From Microvirga lenta (GTDB lineage Bacteria; Pseudomonadota; Alphaproteobacteria; Rhizobiales; Beijerinckiaceae), in contig NZ_JAJBBR010000017.1 in NCBI RefSeq assembly GCF_020532555.1, positions 31,987-95,986 on the forward strand: 64,000 bases of DNA, given 5' to 3'. The notes below the pieces were generated by a model. That model was not told the DNA's origin and ran no database searches. It saw only the letters and a list, made by a program, of their open reading frames with translations. The position numbers and the translations under genes are program-made. Shown in pieces: positions 44,457 through 54,513 of the stretch. Positions within the stretch are counted from its first letter, which is position 1; each line of letters opens with the position of its first letter.

Positions 44457-45824
44457 GTGCCATTCCTTTCGGATCTTCAGCCTCCGATGAACGAACCAGA
44501 CGACATGAGGGCGCAGGACGAGCCTGAGCGCGCCGGCTCCCCGGTCCGTCGTAGCGCCGTTCGCGGCGCCTTGGTCGCGAGCCTCGTGTTCGTTGCGCTC
44601 GCCGCGTTCCGGGGCCAGTGGGATGCTTGGTTGCTGGCAGCGGCCGTCGTTTCGATCTCCCTCGCGGCTACCGTCGGAGGTTCCAGACGGGGGCTTGGAG
44701 AAGGGCTTCTGGGAACCCGCAGTCGCCTCCAGTCGAGGGAGGCGCGGCGGACCGGCATCGCCGAGGCGCTTCTGGCCCATATCCCGGACCCGGTGATCCT
44801 CGTCGATCAGCGGGCTCTCGTGGTGGAGGCCAACGCGGCCGCCCGCGCGCTGCTGCCGGGCTTGAAGACCGAACATCCCTTGTCCTTCGCCCTGCGCAGT
44901 CCCGACGTGCTCGACGGCATCGACGAGGTCCTGGTTTCGGGCGCGCCGCTGCGGATCGAGTATTCGGAGCGGGTTCCGACGGAACGGACGTTCGAGGTCC
45001 ATATCGGCCCGCTGAAGGGCGACCCATCCCAGATCGGGGTGCAGTCGGGCGTCGTCCTGTTCTTCCGCGACCAGACCTCGGCACGGCGCCTGGAAGCCAT
45101 GCGCGCGGACTTCGTGGCCAATGCGAGCCATGAGCTGCGCACCCCCCTCGCGTCGCTTCTCGGCTTCATCGAGACCCTACAGGGGCCGGCCCGGGACGAT
45201 GCCCGCGCCCGGGAGAGGTTCCTCGACATCATGCGGGGGCAGGCGCACCGCATGAAGCGCCTGATCGACGACCTCCTGTCCCTGTCGCGCATCGAGATGC
45301 GGGCCCATGTCCTTCCCACGGAGGCGGTCGACCTCATGTCCATCGTCGCGCAGATGGTCGAAACCCTCACGCCCTTGGCGAGAGACCGGGGGGTAACGAT
45401 CCAGGCGCGCCTTCCCGACCGCCCCGTGCCGGTGCTGGGAGACCGCGACGAACTCCTGCGCGTCATGGAGAACCTGATCGAGAACGCGGTGAAATACGGC
45501 GAGAGCGGCGGCAGGGTCGACGTCGAGTTGGCGCCCCTCCAGCCTTCGGACGGCGAAGCGCGGCCGCAGGTGGTGCTCTCCGTCCGCGACTATGGGCCGG
45601 GCATCGCGCCGGAGCATCTGCCGCGCCTTACGGAGCGGTTCTACAGGGTCGATGTCGCGGAGAGCCGCGACAAGGGCGGCACGGGGCTCGGCCTCGCCAT
45701 CGTCAAACATATCGTCAACCGCCACCGCGGAATCCTGGATATCTCGAGCGAACCCGGCCGCGGGGCCTGCTTCACGGTAACGATCCCGGAGGCGGTTCAG
45801 GGCGAGACGGCCGGTCCCCGATAA
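44457..45824 (+). CDS. phoR: Phosphate regulon sensor histidine kinase
   Basis: The membrane kinase that phosphorylates PhoB when phosphate is scarce. It has 455 residues: an N-terminal hydrophobic pair of segments (VASLVFVALAAF, WLLAAAVVSISLAATVG), a PAS domain (about 110-210), the dimerisation helix with the acceptor histidine in VANASHELRTPLASLLG, and an ATPase domain with LIENAVKYGE (N box) and KGGTGLGLAIVKHI (G2 box). The start is GTG at 44457; ATG at 44487 is possible, as neither has a good ribosome site. It precedes pstSCAB-phoU-phoB in the usual alphaproteobacterial order. Confidence 0.92.
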   Translation: MPFLSDLQPPMNEPDDMRAQDEPERAGSPVRRSAVRGALVASLVFVALAAFRGQWDAWLLAAAVVSISLAATVGGSRRGLGEGLLGTRSRLQSREARRTGIAEALLAHIPDPVILVDQRALVVEANAAARALLPGLKTEHPLSFALRSPDVLDGIDEVLVSGAPLRIEYSERVPTERTFEVHIGPLKGDPSQIGVQSGVVLFFRDQTSARRLEAMRADFVANASHELRTPLASLLGFIETLQGPARDDARARERFLDIMRGQAHRMKRLIDDLLSLSRIEMRAHVLPTEAVDLMSIVAQMVETLTPLARDRGVTIQARLPDRPVPVLGDRDELLRVMENLIENAVKYGESGGRVDVELAPLQPSDGEARPQVVLSVRDYGPGIAPEHLPRLTERFYRVDVAESRDKGGTGLGLAIVKHIVNRHRGILDISSEPGRGACFTVTIPEAVQGETAGPR

Positions 45825-46143
45825 GCCGTTCTGTCAAAGACCGGAACCCGCATTCAAGATTGTTTTCCCAGACGTTGTCTTCGCGGCGTCGGGCGCCGCC
45901 CATCCAGCAGCCTCGGCCTAAGCTACGCTGATTGCTCGATTTATCGAGCTTCGCCGGCTGAACTTCATCCGCGTTGGTCACGTTGTCTTGAACGGGTGGC
46001 CGGATGCTGGCGGCGGGCGTTGTCACTGAACTGTCATCCAACTGTCGTAGACGAGACATCGGAAGATCCTAGCTGTCCCGGCGGCAACGGCATGTCCATC
46101 GATCGGTCTGCCTGCCACGCTTGTACAAACAGGGAGAAGTTTC
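45825..46143. other. pstS upstream region
   Basis: About 320 bases between phoR and pstS. The PhoB half-sites at 46020-46050 lie about 95-125 bases before the pstS start, which fits a position next to the promoter and a leader of medium length. No other feature is recognised. Confidence 0.5.
46020..46050 (+). promoter_or_regulatory. PHO box: three phased PhoB half-sites upstream of pstS
   Basis: TGTCAC (46021), TGTCAT (46032) and TGTCGT (46043) are spaced exactly 11 bases apart, so they lie on one face of the helix. CTGTCATCCAACTGTCGT alone is a near-consensus PHO box. This makes pstSCAB-phoU-phoB a likely PhoB-activated operon, with positive feedback on phoB. Confidence 0.88.
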
Positions 46144-47187
46144 GTGAAAATTCTGTCCTACGCCTTCGCGGCCGGCCTCGCCGTCGCCTCGTTTTCGACC
46201 GCTGCCAATGCTGCTGACATCACTGGCGCAGGCGCGACCTTTCCCTTCCCGGTCTATTCGAAATGGGCCGAGGCCTACAAGAAGGAGACGGGGAACGGCC
46301 TGAACTATCAGTCGATCGGCTCCGGTGGCGGAATCAAGCAGATCCAGGCCAAGACCGTCGATTTCGGCGCCACCGACGCCCCGATGAAGGGTGCCGATCT
46401 CGAGAAGAACGGCCTGTTCCAGTTCCCCACGGTGATGGGCGGCGTCGTTCCGGTCGTCAACGTCCAGGGCGTCGAATCCGGTCAGATCAAGCTGACGGGT
46501 GAAGTCCTGGCCGACATCTTCCGCGGCGAGATCGCCAAGTGGAACGATCCCAAGATCGCCCAGCTCAATCAGGGCGTGAAGCTCCCCGATGCGACGATCA
46601 CTCCGGTCTACCGCTCCGACTCGTCGGGCACGACGAGCGTCTTCACGACCTACCTCTCGCAGGTCTCGAACGCCTGGGATTCGGAGTTCGGCGCCAACAC
46701 CACCATCAGCTGGCCGGTCGGCCAGGGCGGCAAGGGCAACGAGGGCGTTGCCGCGACCGTGAAGCAGGTCCCGAACTCGATCGGCTATGTCGAGTACGCC
46801 TATGCCAAGCAGAACAACATTCCCTACGCTCTCGTCCAGAACAAGGACGGCCAGTATCCCAAGCCGGAAGACAAGTCCTTCCAGGCCGCTGCCGCCAATG
46901 CCAACTGGTCGGCTGCTCCGGGCTTCGGCATCTCCCTGACCAACCAGTCCGGCGCCGATGCTTGGCCGATCACTGCCCCGACCTTCATCCTGGTCTACAA
47001 GAACCCGGAGAAGCCGGAGCAGACCGCCGAGGTTCTGAAGTTCTTCGACTGGGCCTATAAGAACGGCGACAAGCTGGCTGCCGATCTCGACTACGTTCCG
47101 CTCCCCGACAACGTCGTGGGCCAGGTGCGCGATGCCTGGGCGAAGGAAATCAAGAACAAGTCGGGTGAGCCGGTCTACAAGATGTAA
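46144..47187 (+). CDS. pstS: Phosphate-binding periplasmic protein
   Basis: The high-affinity receptor of the Pst phosphate ABC transporter. The 347-residue precursor begins at GTG 46144 (GGGAGAAG upstream) with a signal peptide (SYAFAAGLAVASFSTAANA). The mature start DITGAGATFPFPVYSKWAEA is diagnostic, as are QSIGSGGGIKQIQ and TDAPM, YRSDSSGTTSVFTTYL and QGGKGNEGVAATV, all around the phosphate site. It is first in the operon behind PHO boxes. Confidence 0.97.
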   Translation: MKILSYAFAAGLAVASFSTAANAADITGAGATFPFPVYSKWAEAYKKETGNGLNYQSIGSGGGIKQIQAKTVDFGATDAPMKGADLEKNGLFQFPTVMGGVVPVVNVQGVESGQIKLTGEVLADIFRGEIAKWNDPKIAQLNQGVKLPDATITPVYRSDSSGTTSVFTTYLSQVSNAWDSEFGANTTISWPVGQGGKGNEGVAATVKQVPNSIGYVEYAYAKQNNIPYALVQNKDGQYPKPEDKSFQAAAANANWSAAPGFGISLTNQSGADAWPITAPTFILVYKNPEKPEQTAEVLKFFDWAYKNGDKLAADLDYVPLPDNVVGQVRDAWAKEIKNKSGEPVYKM

Positions 47188-47225
47188 TCGACCGACCGGT
47201 CAACAAGGATAGTGAGGAGCGGCGG

Positions 47226-48197
47226 ATGACTGCTGTGTCTGATCAACTCGTCGCATCAAACGTGCAGATCGCCCGCCGCTCCTCCCACCACACTTCGGAC
47301 CGTGTCTTCCGTTGGGCAAGCTACGGTTCGGCTCTGCTGGTCCTCGTCGTCCTCGCCGGCATCCTCGGCTCCATGATCTACGGCGGATGGCCGGCCTTCA
47401 GCGAATTCGGCTTCGGCTTCCTGACCTCGAGCGTCTGGAATGTCGGGCGGGACCAATACGGGGCCTGGGTCGCCATCGCCGGCACCCTTACCTCGGCTCT
47501 CATCGCCCTCGTGATCGGCGTGCCGATTTCCATCGGCATCGCGATCTTCCTCACCCAGCTCTGCCCATCCTGGCTGAGGCGGCCGGTCTCGACCACCATC
47601 GAGCTCCTGGCGGCGGTTCCGAGCATCATCTACGGCATGTGGGGCCTGTTCGTCTTCGCCCCGCTCTTCGCCCAGTTCGTCCAGATCCCGGTTTCCAACC
47701 TGGTCGAAGGGCTGCCCTTCTTCGGCACGGTCCTTTACGCCCGCGTCCCCTCGGGCGTCGGCGTGCTAACGGCGGGCATCATCCTCGCCATCATGATCAT
47801 TCCGTTCATCGCCTCGATCACGCGCGACATCCTCGACCAGATCCCGACGATGCTGCGCGAGAGCGCCTATGGGGTGGGCTGCACCACCTGGGAGGTGGTC
47901 CGCTACGTCCTCCTCCCGCAGGCCGGCGTCAGCATCATCGGGGCCATCATGCTGGGGCTGGGGCGCGCCCTGGGCGAGACGATGGCCGTGACCTTCGTGA
48001 TCGGCAATGCCAATCGCCTGTCCCTGTCGCTCTTCGATCCGGGTTCGACCATCGCATCCCGCATCGCCAACGAATTCAACGAGGCATCGGGCCTGCATCT
48101 CAATGCGCTGCTGGCGCTCGGATGCATCCTGTTCCTGGTGACCTTCACCGTTCTTGCCCTGGCGCGGTTCCTGATTTCCCGCGTCAAGGTCCATTGA
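47226..48197 (+). CDS. pstC: Phosphate ABC transporter permease PstC
   Basis: One of two membrane subunits of the phosphate importer. The 323 residues have an N-terminal hydrophilic tail of about 30 residues and about six helices. GVPISIGIAIFLTQLCPSWL, AAVPSIIYGMWGLFVFAPLF and the EAA-type loop around GVGCTTWEVVRYVLLP that contacts PstB are visible. It begins 38 bases after pstS and is followed 12 bases later by pstA. Confidence 0.95.
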   Translation: MTAVSDQLVASNVQIARRSSHHTSDRVFRWASYGSALLVLVVLAGILGSMIYGGWPAFSEFGFGFLTSSVWNVGRDQYGAWVAIAGTLTSALIALVIGVPISIGIAIFLTQLCPSWLRRPVSTTIELLAAVPSIIYGMWGLFVFAPLFAQFVQIPVSNLVEGLPFFGTVLYARVPSGVGVLTAGIILAIMIIPFIASITRDILDQIPTMLRESAYGVGCTTWEVVRYVLLPQAGVSIIGAIMLGLGRALGETMAVTFVIGNANRLSLSLFDPGSTIASRIANEFNEASGLHLNALLALGCILFLVTFTVLALARFLISRVKVH

Positions 48198-48209
48198 GGA
48201 GGCTCGATC

Positions 48210-49103
48210 ATGGATGCCACACCTCACCAGGTTTCGGCTGCGGCAGCTCCCGCCTGGGGGCGCGTCCGGCGCAGCCGGCAGACGGCGGACCGGGCCCTCA
48301 AGGTGATCAGCACGGTCTTCACCCTGCTCGGGATCGCGGTGCTGGGCTGGATCCTCGTGATGCTCATCGTCGAAGGCACCCGCGGCCTCTCCCTTGCAGT
48401 CTTCACCGAGACGACGCCGGGGCCGGGCACGGAAGGTGGCGGCATCGCCAACGCCATCGTCGGAAGCCTGGTTCTCACGTTCCTCGGCATCGTCGTCGCC
48501 ACGCCCATCGGTGTCCTGGCCGGGACGTATCTCGCCGAGTATGGCCGCGGCTCCAAGCTCGCCAGCATGATCCGCTTCGTGAACGACATTCTGCTCGCCG
48601 CGCCGTCGATTCTCATCGGTCTCTTCGTCTACACCCTCATGGTGCAGCCGATGGGCGGGTATTCCGGCTGGGCCGGTGGCGTTGCGCTGGCGATCATCGC
48701 CATCCCCGTCATCGTGCGCACGACGGAGGACATGCTGCGCATCGTGCCGGGCTCCCTGCGCGAAGCGGGTGCGGCGCTCGGCGCGCCGATGTCGAAGGTG
48801 ATCATACAGATCTCCTGGCGTGCGGCCCGGTCCGGCATGGTGACCGGCATCCTGCTCGCGACGGCGCGCATCGCAGGTGAAACGGCGCCGCTTCTCTTCA
48901 CCGCCCTGAACAATAATTTCTGGTTCAGCCCGGACCTGATGGGCGGCGTCTCCAACCTGCCGGTCACGATCTACCAGTTCGCGCTCGCTCCTTACGAGAA
49001 CTGGCGTGAACTCGCCTGGGCCGGCGCTCTCATCATTACCGTGTCGATCCTGGCGCTCTCCGTGGTGGCGCGCCTGCTCTTCAGGAAGGAACAAGCTCGA
49101 TGA
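48210..49103 (+). CDS. pstA: Phosphate ABC transporter permease PstA
   Basis: The second membrane subunit of the Pst importer. The 297 residues contain about six helices, with [40 protein letters not shown] and an EAA-type loop ([17 protein letters not shown]) that docks with PstB. ATG 48210 lies 12 bases behind pstC, preceded by GGAGG. The stop overlaps the pstB start (ATGA), so the two are translationally coupled. Confidence 0.95.
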   Translation: MDATPHQVSAAAAPAWGRVRRSRQTADRALKVISTVFTLLGIAVLGWILVMLIVEGTRGLSLAVFTETTPGPGTEGGGIANAIVGSLVLTFLGIVVATPIGVLAGTYLAEYGRGSKLASMIRFVNDILLAAPSILIGLFVYTLMVQPMGGYSGWAGGVALAIIAIPVIVRTTEDMLRIVPGSLREAGAALGAPMSKVIIQISWRAARSGMVTGILLATARIAGETAPLLFTALNNNFWFSPDLMGGVSNLPVTIYQFALAPYENWRELAWAGALIITVSILALSVVARLLFRKEQAR

Positions 49104-49918
49104 GCCAGATTTCCGTCTCCGCAGGCGGCGCCCTCGGAAATGCGCGCGTTGCCGATGCAAGCGCTCCCGCCCGCATCGCGGTTCGCGCGCTCAACTTCTA
49201 CTACGGCGATTTCCACAGCCTGAAGCACATCTCCATGGATTTCTTCGACCGGCAGGTCACGGCCCTGATCGGCCCCTCCGGCTGCGGGAAATCCACGCTG
49301 CTTCGCACCTTCAACCGCATCTACAGCCTCTATCCGGAGCAGCGGGCCGAAGGCGAGATCCTGCTCGACGGGCAGAACATCCTCTCGTCCTCGGTCGACG
49401 TGAACGAGTTGCGGGCGCGGGTGGGCATGGTGTTCCAGAAACCGACGCCGTTTCCCATGTCGATCTACGACAATATCGCATTCGGCATCAGGCTCTATGA
49501 GAAGCTGCCCAAATCCGAACTCGACGGCCGCATCGAGGAGGCTCTTCGCAAGGCCGCCCTTTGGGACGAGGTGAAGGACAAGCTGCGCCAGTCGGGCATG
49601 GGTCTCTCCGGCGGCCAGCAGCAGCGTCTGTGCATCGCGCGCACCATCGCCCAGAAGCCCGAGGTGATCCTGCTCGACGAGCCGACCTCGGCTCTCGACC
49701 CCATTTCGACCGGCAAGATCGAAGAACTGATCGAGCAGTTGCGCTCCGAGTTCACCATCGTGATCGTCACGCACAACATGCAGCAGGCGGCGCGTATCTC
49801 TCAGTTCACGGCGTTCATGTATCTTGGCGAGCTGGTCGAGTTCGGGCCGACGAACAAGATGTTCATGAACCCGAGCAAGAAACAGACCCAGGATTACATT
49901 ACGGGCCGCTTCGGTTGA
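49100..49918 (+). CDS. pstB: Phosphate ABC transporter ATPase
   Basis: Couples ATP hydrolysis to phosphate import. The 272 residues include Walker A ([14 protein letters not shown]), the Q loop ([18 protein letters not shown], the FQKPTPFP form being typical of PstB), the signature LSGGQQQR, Walker B ([13 protein letters not shown]) and the switch histidine in VTHNMQQA. It overlaps pstA by 4 bases and is followed 26 bases later by phoU. Confidence 0.97.
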   Translation: MSQISVSAGGALGNARVADASAPARIAVRALNFYYGDFHSLKHISMDFFDRQVTALIGPSGCGKSTLLRTFNRIYSLYPEQRAEGEILLDGQNILSSSVDVNELRARVGMVFQKPTPFPMSIYDNIAFGIRLYEKLPKSELDGRIEEALRKAALWDEVKDKLRQSGMGLSGGQQQRLCIARTIAQKPEVILLDEPTSALDPISTGKIEELIEQLRSEFTIVIVTHNMQQAARISQFTAFMYLGELVEFGPTNKMFMNPSKKQTQDYITGRFG

Positions 49919-49944
49919 CCGAGGCGCTTCAAGGGAGGCTTTCC

Positions 49945-50658
49945 ATGGCGGAGCATATCGTCAGCTCCTACGACAACGACCTGCAGGGTCTCCGGCGACG
50001 GATCACCGAGATGGGCGGCATCGCCGAGAAGATGCTCGTCGACTCCATCGCCGCCCTGGTCCGTCACGACAAGGGCTTGGCCCAGAGCGTCATCACATCC
50101 GACAGCCGCCTCGACGTGCTGCAGCGCGAGGTGGAGGAAAGCGCCATCCTGACCATCGCGCGGCGCCAGCCGCTGGCGGTCGATCTGCGCGAGACCATTT
50201 CGGCGATCCGCGTTTCGGGCGACGTCGAGCGCATCGGCGACCTGGCGAAGAACATCGCAAAGCGGGCGCTCGCCATCGGCGAGGAGTTCCAGCCGCAGAA
50301 GATCGTGCTGGGCCTGCAGCACATGAGCGATCTCGTCCTGGGACAGCTGAAGGATGTTCTCGACGCCTATGCGCAGCAGGACACGGTGCGGGCCGTCGAC
50401 GTGTGGCGGCGCGACGGAGCCATCGACGCGCTCTACACGTCGCTCTTCCGCGAGCTCCTGACCTACATGATGGAGGATCCGCGCAACATCTCGTTCTGCA
50501 CGCATCTCCTGTTCTGCGCCAAGAACATCGAGCGCATCGGCGACCATACCACCAACATCGCGGAGACGGTGCATTACCTCGTGCTCGGTGAGAATCTGGC
50601 GATCGACCGGCCCAAGAACGACCGTTCGATCGATGCTGCGGTCAATGTTGGAGCCTGA
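49945..50658 (+). CDS. phoU: Phosphate signalling protein PhoU
   Basis: A cytoplasmic all-helical regulator that links the state of the Pst transporter to PhoR and damps the Pho response. The 237 residues form two PhoU repeats, each with the E/D-rich metal-binding box: SGDVERIGDLAKNIAKRA in the first and CAKNIERIGDHTTNIAE in the second. ATG 49945 is set by AAGGGAGG upstream; the frame is open long before this. It is followed 2 bases after its stop by phoB. Confidence 0.96.
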   Translation: MAEHIVSSYDNDLQGLRRRITEMGGIAEKMLVDSIAALVRHDKGLAQSVITSDSRLDVLQREVEESAILTIARRQPLAVDLRETISAIRVSGDVERIGDLAKNIAKRALAIGEEFQPQKIVLGLQHMSDLVLGQLKDVLDAYAQQDTVRAVDVWRRDGAIDALYTSLFRELLTYMMEDPRNISFCTHLLFCAKNIERIGDHTTNIAETVHYLVLGENLAIDRPKNDRSIDAAVNVGA

Positions 50659-50660
50659 GG

Positions 50661-51383
50661 ATGGGGCCTCGTGTTCTGATCGTCGAGGATGAGGAGCCCC
50701 TCACGCTCCTGTTGCGATACAACCTGGAGGCGGAAGGTTACGAGGTCGACTCCGTCGCGCGGGGCGACGAGGCGGAAATCCGCCTGCGCGAGCAGGTGCC
50801 GGACATCGTGCTTCTCGACTGGATGCTGCCGGGCCTCTCCGGAATAGAACTGTGCCGGCGCATCCGCGTCCGCCCCGAGACGGAGCGTCTCCCGGTCATC
50901 ATGCTCACCGCCCGTGGCGAGGAAGGAGACCGCATCCGCGGTCTTTCCACGGGAGCGGACGACTACATCGTCAAGCCGTTCTCCGTGCCGGAACTCCTCG
51001 CCCGCGTCCGGGCGCTCCTGCGTCGCACCAAGCCGGCGCATATTGCAACCGTCCTGACGGCCGGCGACATGGAACTCGACCGCGAGACCCACCGCGTCCG
51101 GCGCAACGGCAAGGAGCTCCACCTCGGCCCGACGGAGTTTCGCCTGCTGGAATTCCTGATGCAGAGCCCGGGGCGGGTCTTCAGCCGTGAGCACCTGCTC
51201 AATGCGGTCTGGGGTCACGACGTCTATATCGACGAGCGCACCGTCGACGTGCATGTCGGGCGCTTGCGCAAGGCCATCAATCTGCCCCGGCAGCCCGATC
51301 CGATCCGAACCGTGCGCGGCGCCGGCTATTCCTTCGACGAGACATTCGCCCGCTCCGAACCGCCTCAGAACGTCAGCGCCTGA
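50661..51383 (+). CDS. phoB: Phosphate regulon response regulator
   Basis: An OmpR-family regulator of 240 residues. The receiver domain has the acidic pocket (IVEDEEPLTLLL), the phospho-acceptor Asp in IVLLDWMLPG and the conserved Lys in YIVKPFSVPEL. The winged-helix DNA-binding domain follows (HLGPTEFRLLEFLMQSPGRV, ERTVDVHVGRLRKAI). When phosphorylated by PhoR it should bind the PHO boxes before pstS. It is last in the operon, followed by a strong terminator. Confidence 0.97.
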   Translation: MGPRVLIVEDEEPLTLLLRYNLEAEGYEVDSVARGDEAEIRLREQVPDIVLLDWMLPGLSGIELCRRIRVRPETERLPVIMLTARGEEGDRIRGLSTGADDYIVKPFSVPELLARVRALLRRTKPAHIATVLTAGDMELDRETHRVRRNGKELHLGPTEFRLLEFLMQSPGRVFSREHLLNAVWGHDVYIDERTVDVHVGRLRKAINLPRQPDPIRTVRGAGYSFDETFARSEPPQNVSA

Positions 51384-51406
51384 ACGGGGCAGTTTCAAAA
51401 AATATA

Positions 51407-51446
51407 AGGCCGCGTGAGCATTCTCACGCGGCCTCTTGTTTTTATC
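51407..51446 (+). terminator. Rho-independent terminator after phoB
   Basis: A perfect 12-base stem (AGGCCGCGTGAG with its complement) and a 4-base loop are followed by a T-rich tail (CTTGTTTTTA). On the other strand the AT-rich flank AAAAAATATAA could also make it serve gcrA from the opposite side. Confidence 0.93.
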
Positions 51447-51472
51447 GGTTCGGTCCTGGTCCTCGTCGCGCC

Positions 51473-52003
<531 letters not shown>

Positions 52004-52265
52004 TTCTTTTCCCGCCTCCATCGGGGCCGTCCGGTTCAGGGCCGAATCCGTTATGCATCGCGGACAGAGTTTTTGTGTCCGACCGCGTTGCTGGGATCGC
52101 TCCTGAGGGTGAAAACCGCCGCACGAAACGTCGTATTCGACGGCTCTGAAGTTACTAGATGGGTGGACTCGGGCGCAAGAGTCCCCGAACAGGCCCTGTC
52201 GTTTTCCCCAGGGAACTCACCCCGGGGCCGTTTCCCGCGTGATGTCTCGCATCATTTCTCTTGAA

Positions 52266-52293
52266 TTGACAGGGTCTTCGGCCTCGTTAGAAT
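52266..52293 (+). promoter_or_regulatory. Sigma-70-like promoter of the arg operon
   Basis: TTGACA (52266-52271) and TAGAAT (52288-52293) with a 16-base spacer make a near-consensus housekeeping promoter. Transcription would start near 52300, about 80 bases before the argD GTG. Confidence 0.7.
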
Positions 52294-52303
52294 CCGTTCC
52301 CGT

Positions 52304-52333
52304 GCCGCCCCGCTTGGGCGGCGCTTTCTTTTT
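52304..52333 (+). terminator. Terminator-like hairpin in the argD leader
   Basis: GCCGCCC and GGGCGGC form a 7-base GC-rich stem with a 5-base loop, followed by a pyrimidine tract (GCTTTCTTTTTCC). It lies only about 5 bases after the predicted start of the transcript and 50 bases before argD. Possible roles are attenuation, 5' stabilisation, or ending of transcripts from further upstream. Confidence 0.6.
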
Positions 52334-52381
52334 CCGGGCCCCAGGGTGCGACCTTGGGTCCCTCAAGGCGGAGACGACCCC

Positions 52382-53590
52382 GTGACATCGCCATTGCTGC
52401 AAACCTATGCACGCGCCGATATTTCCTTCGAAAAGGGGGAGGGCCCCTGGCTTTTCGGCCGAGATGGCGAGCGATATCTGGATTTCGGGGCCGGCATCGC
52501 CGTCAATGCCCTCGGCCATGCCCATCCCCATCTGGTGAAGGCCCTGACCGAGCAGGCCTCCAAGCTCTGGCACACCTCGAACCTCTATCAGATCCCCGAG
52601 GGCGAGCGGCTGGCTAAGCGCCTGGTGGAAAACACTTTTGCCGACGTGGTCTTCTTCTCCAACTCGGGGGCCGAGGCCAACGAGGCGGCCATCAAGATGG
52701 CCAGGAAGCACCATGCCTCCAAGGGGCATCCCGAGCGCTTCCGCATCGTCACCTTCGAGGGCGCCTTCCATGGCCGGACCCTCGCCACCATCGCGGCGGG
52801 CGGCCAGGCCAAGTATCTGGAGGGCTTCGGCCCGAAGGTGGAGGGCTTCGATCAGGTGCCCTTCGACGACCTCGAGGCGCTGAAGGCCGCCATCGGGCCC
52901 GAGACGGCCGCTCTCATGATCGAGCCGATCCAGGGCGAGGGCGGCATCCGGCCGGTCCCGAACGCATTCCTGCGGGAGCTGCGCAATCTGTGCGACGCCA
53001 ACGGCCTTCTTCTGATCTTCGACGAGATCCAGACCGGCGTCGGCCGCACGGGCAAGCTTTTCGCCTATGAGTGGACCGGGGTGACCCCCGACATCATGAC
53101 CGTCGCCAAGGGCATCGGCGGAGGCTTCCCCATGGGCGCCTGCCTCGCCACGGCCGAGGCGGCGAGCGGCATGACCGTGGGTTCCCACGGAACCACCTTC
53201 GGCGGCAATCCCCTGGCCATGGCCGTCGGGAATGCGGTGCTGGACGTGATCCTGGAGCCGGGCTTCCTGGAGAGGGTGGAGCGCATGGGCCTTCTGCTCA
53301 GGCAGCGCTTGGCCGAACTCAAGGACCGTCACCCGGCCGTCATTGCCGAGGTGCGGGGCTCGGGCCTCATGATGGGGCTGCGCACCCATGTGCCGAACAC
53401 CGATTTCATTGCCGCCGCGCGCGCCCAGAAAATCATCCTGATCGCGGCGGGCGACAACGTCACCCGTCTCCTGCCGCCGCTGATCGTCACCGATGCCGAC
53501 GTCGCGGAGGCGATGAACCGTCTCGATGCGGCCTGCGCAGCCATCGAGGCCGATCTGAAAGCCACCGCTCAGCGGGGAGCCGCCGAATGA
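52382..53590 (+). CDS. argD: Acetylornithine aminotransferase
   Basis: A class III PLP aminotransferase in arginine synthesis that makes N-acetylornithine; it may also act on succinyl-diaminopimelate in lysine synthesis. The 402 residues from GTG 52382 (GGAG upstream) include the family blocks [54 protein letters not shown] and [13 protein letters not shown] with the PLP lysine. The frame is open further upstream but without a good start. It overlaps argF by 4 bases (ATGA), so the two are co-translated. Confidence 0.95.
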   Translation: MTSPLLQTYARADISFEKGEGPWLFGRDGERYLDFGAGIAVNALGHAHPHLVKALTEQASKLWHTSNLYQIPEGERLAKRLVENTFADVVFFSNSGAEANEAAIKMARKHHASKGHPERFRIVTFEGAFHGRTLATIAAGGQAKYLEGFGPKVEGFDQVPFDDLEALKAAIGPETAALMIEPIQGEGGIRPVPNAFLRELRNLCDANGLLLIFDEIQTGVGRTGKLFAYEWTGVTPDIMTVAKGIGGGFPMGACLATAEAASGMTVGSHGTTFGGNPLAMAVGNAVLDVILEPGFLERVERMGLLLRQRLAELKDRHPAVIAEVRGSGLMMGLRTHVPNTDFIAAARAQKIILIAAGDNVTRLLPPLIVTDADVAEAMNRLDAACAAIEADLKATAQRGAAE

Positions 53591-54513
53591 AGACCCGTCA
53601 CTTTCTCGATCTCAGCGACCTCTCCGGTGCGGAGATCCGCCACGTCCTGAACGTCGGAGCCGCGATCAAGGGCCGCCGCCGCCGGGGCGAGCGGGCCAAG
53701 GACCGTCCCCTCGAGGGCAAGGTCCTGGCCATGGTCTTCGACAAGCCCTCCACCCGCACGCGCGTGTCGTTCGACGTGGGCATGCGGGAGCTCGGCGGCG
53801 AAACGCTGATGCTCACAGGCAAGGAGATGCAGCTCGGCCGCGGCGAGACCATCGCCGATACGGCCCGGGTCCTCTCCCGTTACGTCGACGCCATCATGAT
53901 CCGCACCCTGGACCATGCGATGGTGACGGAACTGGCCGAGCACGCCTCGATCCCGGTCATCAACGGCCTCACCAAGATGACCCATCCCTGCCAGATCATG
54001 GCGGACGTGATGACCTTCGAGGAGCATCGCGGCTCGATCGAGGGCCGGACGATCGCCTGGACGGGCGATGCCAACAACGTCCTGGCATCCTGGGTTCACG
54101 CCGCGGCCCGGCTCAATTTCACCCTGAAGATCGCCTCGCCGCCGGAACTCGCTCCCCGCCCAGAGCTTTTGCAATGGGCGAGGAAAGAAGGAGCGGAGAT
54201 CGTCGTGACGACCGATGCCTTTGAAGCCGCGGAAGGAGCCCATGCGGTCGTGACCGATTGCTGGGTCTCCATGGGCGACGAGGACGAATTCCGCCGCCAC
54301 AACCTTCTCAAGCCCTATCAGGTGAACAGCAAGCTCATGGGCGTGGCCCAGAAAGACGCTCTGTTCATGCATTGCCTCCCGGCCCATCGCGGCGAGGAGG
54401 TGACGGACGAAATCATGGACGGCCCGCAATCGGTCGTCTTCGATGAGGCCGAGAACCGGCTTCACGCACAGAAAGGCATCCTGGCGTGGTGCCTGGGAGC
54501 AGCAGAGGCATGA
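53587..54513 (+). CDS. argF: Ornithine carbamoyltransferase
   Basis: Joins carbamoyl phosphate and ornithine to give citrulline. The 308 residues carry the carbamoyl-phosphate loop [12 protein letters not shown], the block [10 protein letters not shown], the HPCQ motif in [16 protein letters not shown] and the ornithine-binding end [16 protein letters not shown]. Length and motifs separate it from aspartate carbamoyltransferase. It overlaps argD at its start and hslO at its end (ATGA), forming one operon. Confidence 0.97.
   Translation: MKTRHFLDLSDLSGAEIRHVLNVGAAIKGRRRRGERAKDRPLEGKVLAMVFDKPSTRTRVSFDVGMRELGGETLMLTGKEMQLGRGETIADTARVLSRYVDAIMIRTLDHAMVTELAEHASIPVINGLTKMTHPCQIMADVMTFEEHRGSIEGRTIAWTGDANNVLASWVHAAARLNFTLKIASPPELAPRPELLQWARKEGAEIVVTTDAFEAAEGAHAVVTDCWVSMGDEDEFRRHNLLKPYQVNSKLMGVAQKDALFMHCLPAHRGEEVTDEIMDGPQSVVFDEAENRLHAQKGILAWCLGAAEA

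Larger units (their letters stand above)
52004..52381. other. Divergent region between gcrA and argD
   Basis: About 380 bases holding both promoters. The argD-side promoter and hairpin are listed separately. The rest contains several C-run/G-run inversions (for example around 52210-52230), but nothing else can be named. Confidence 0.5.
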
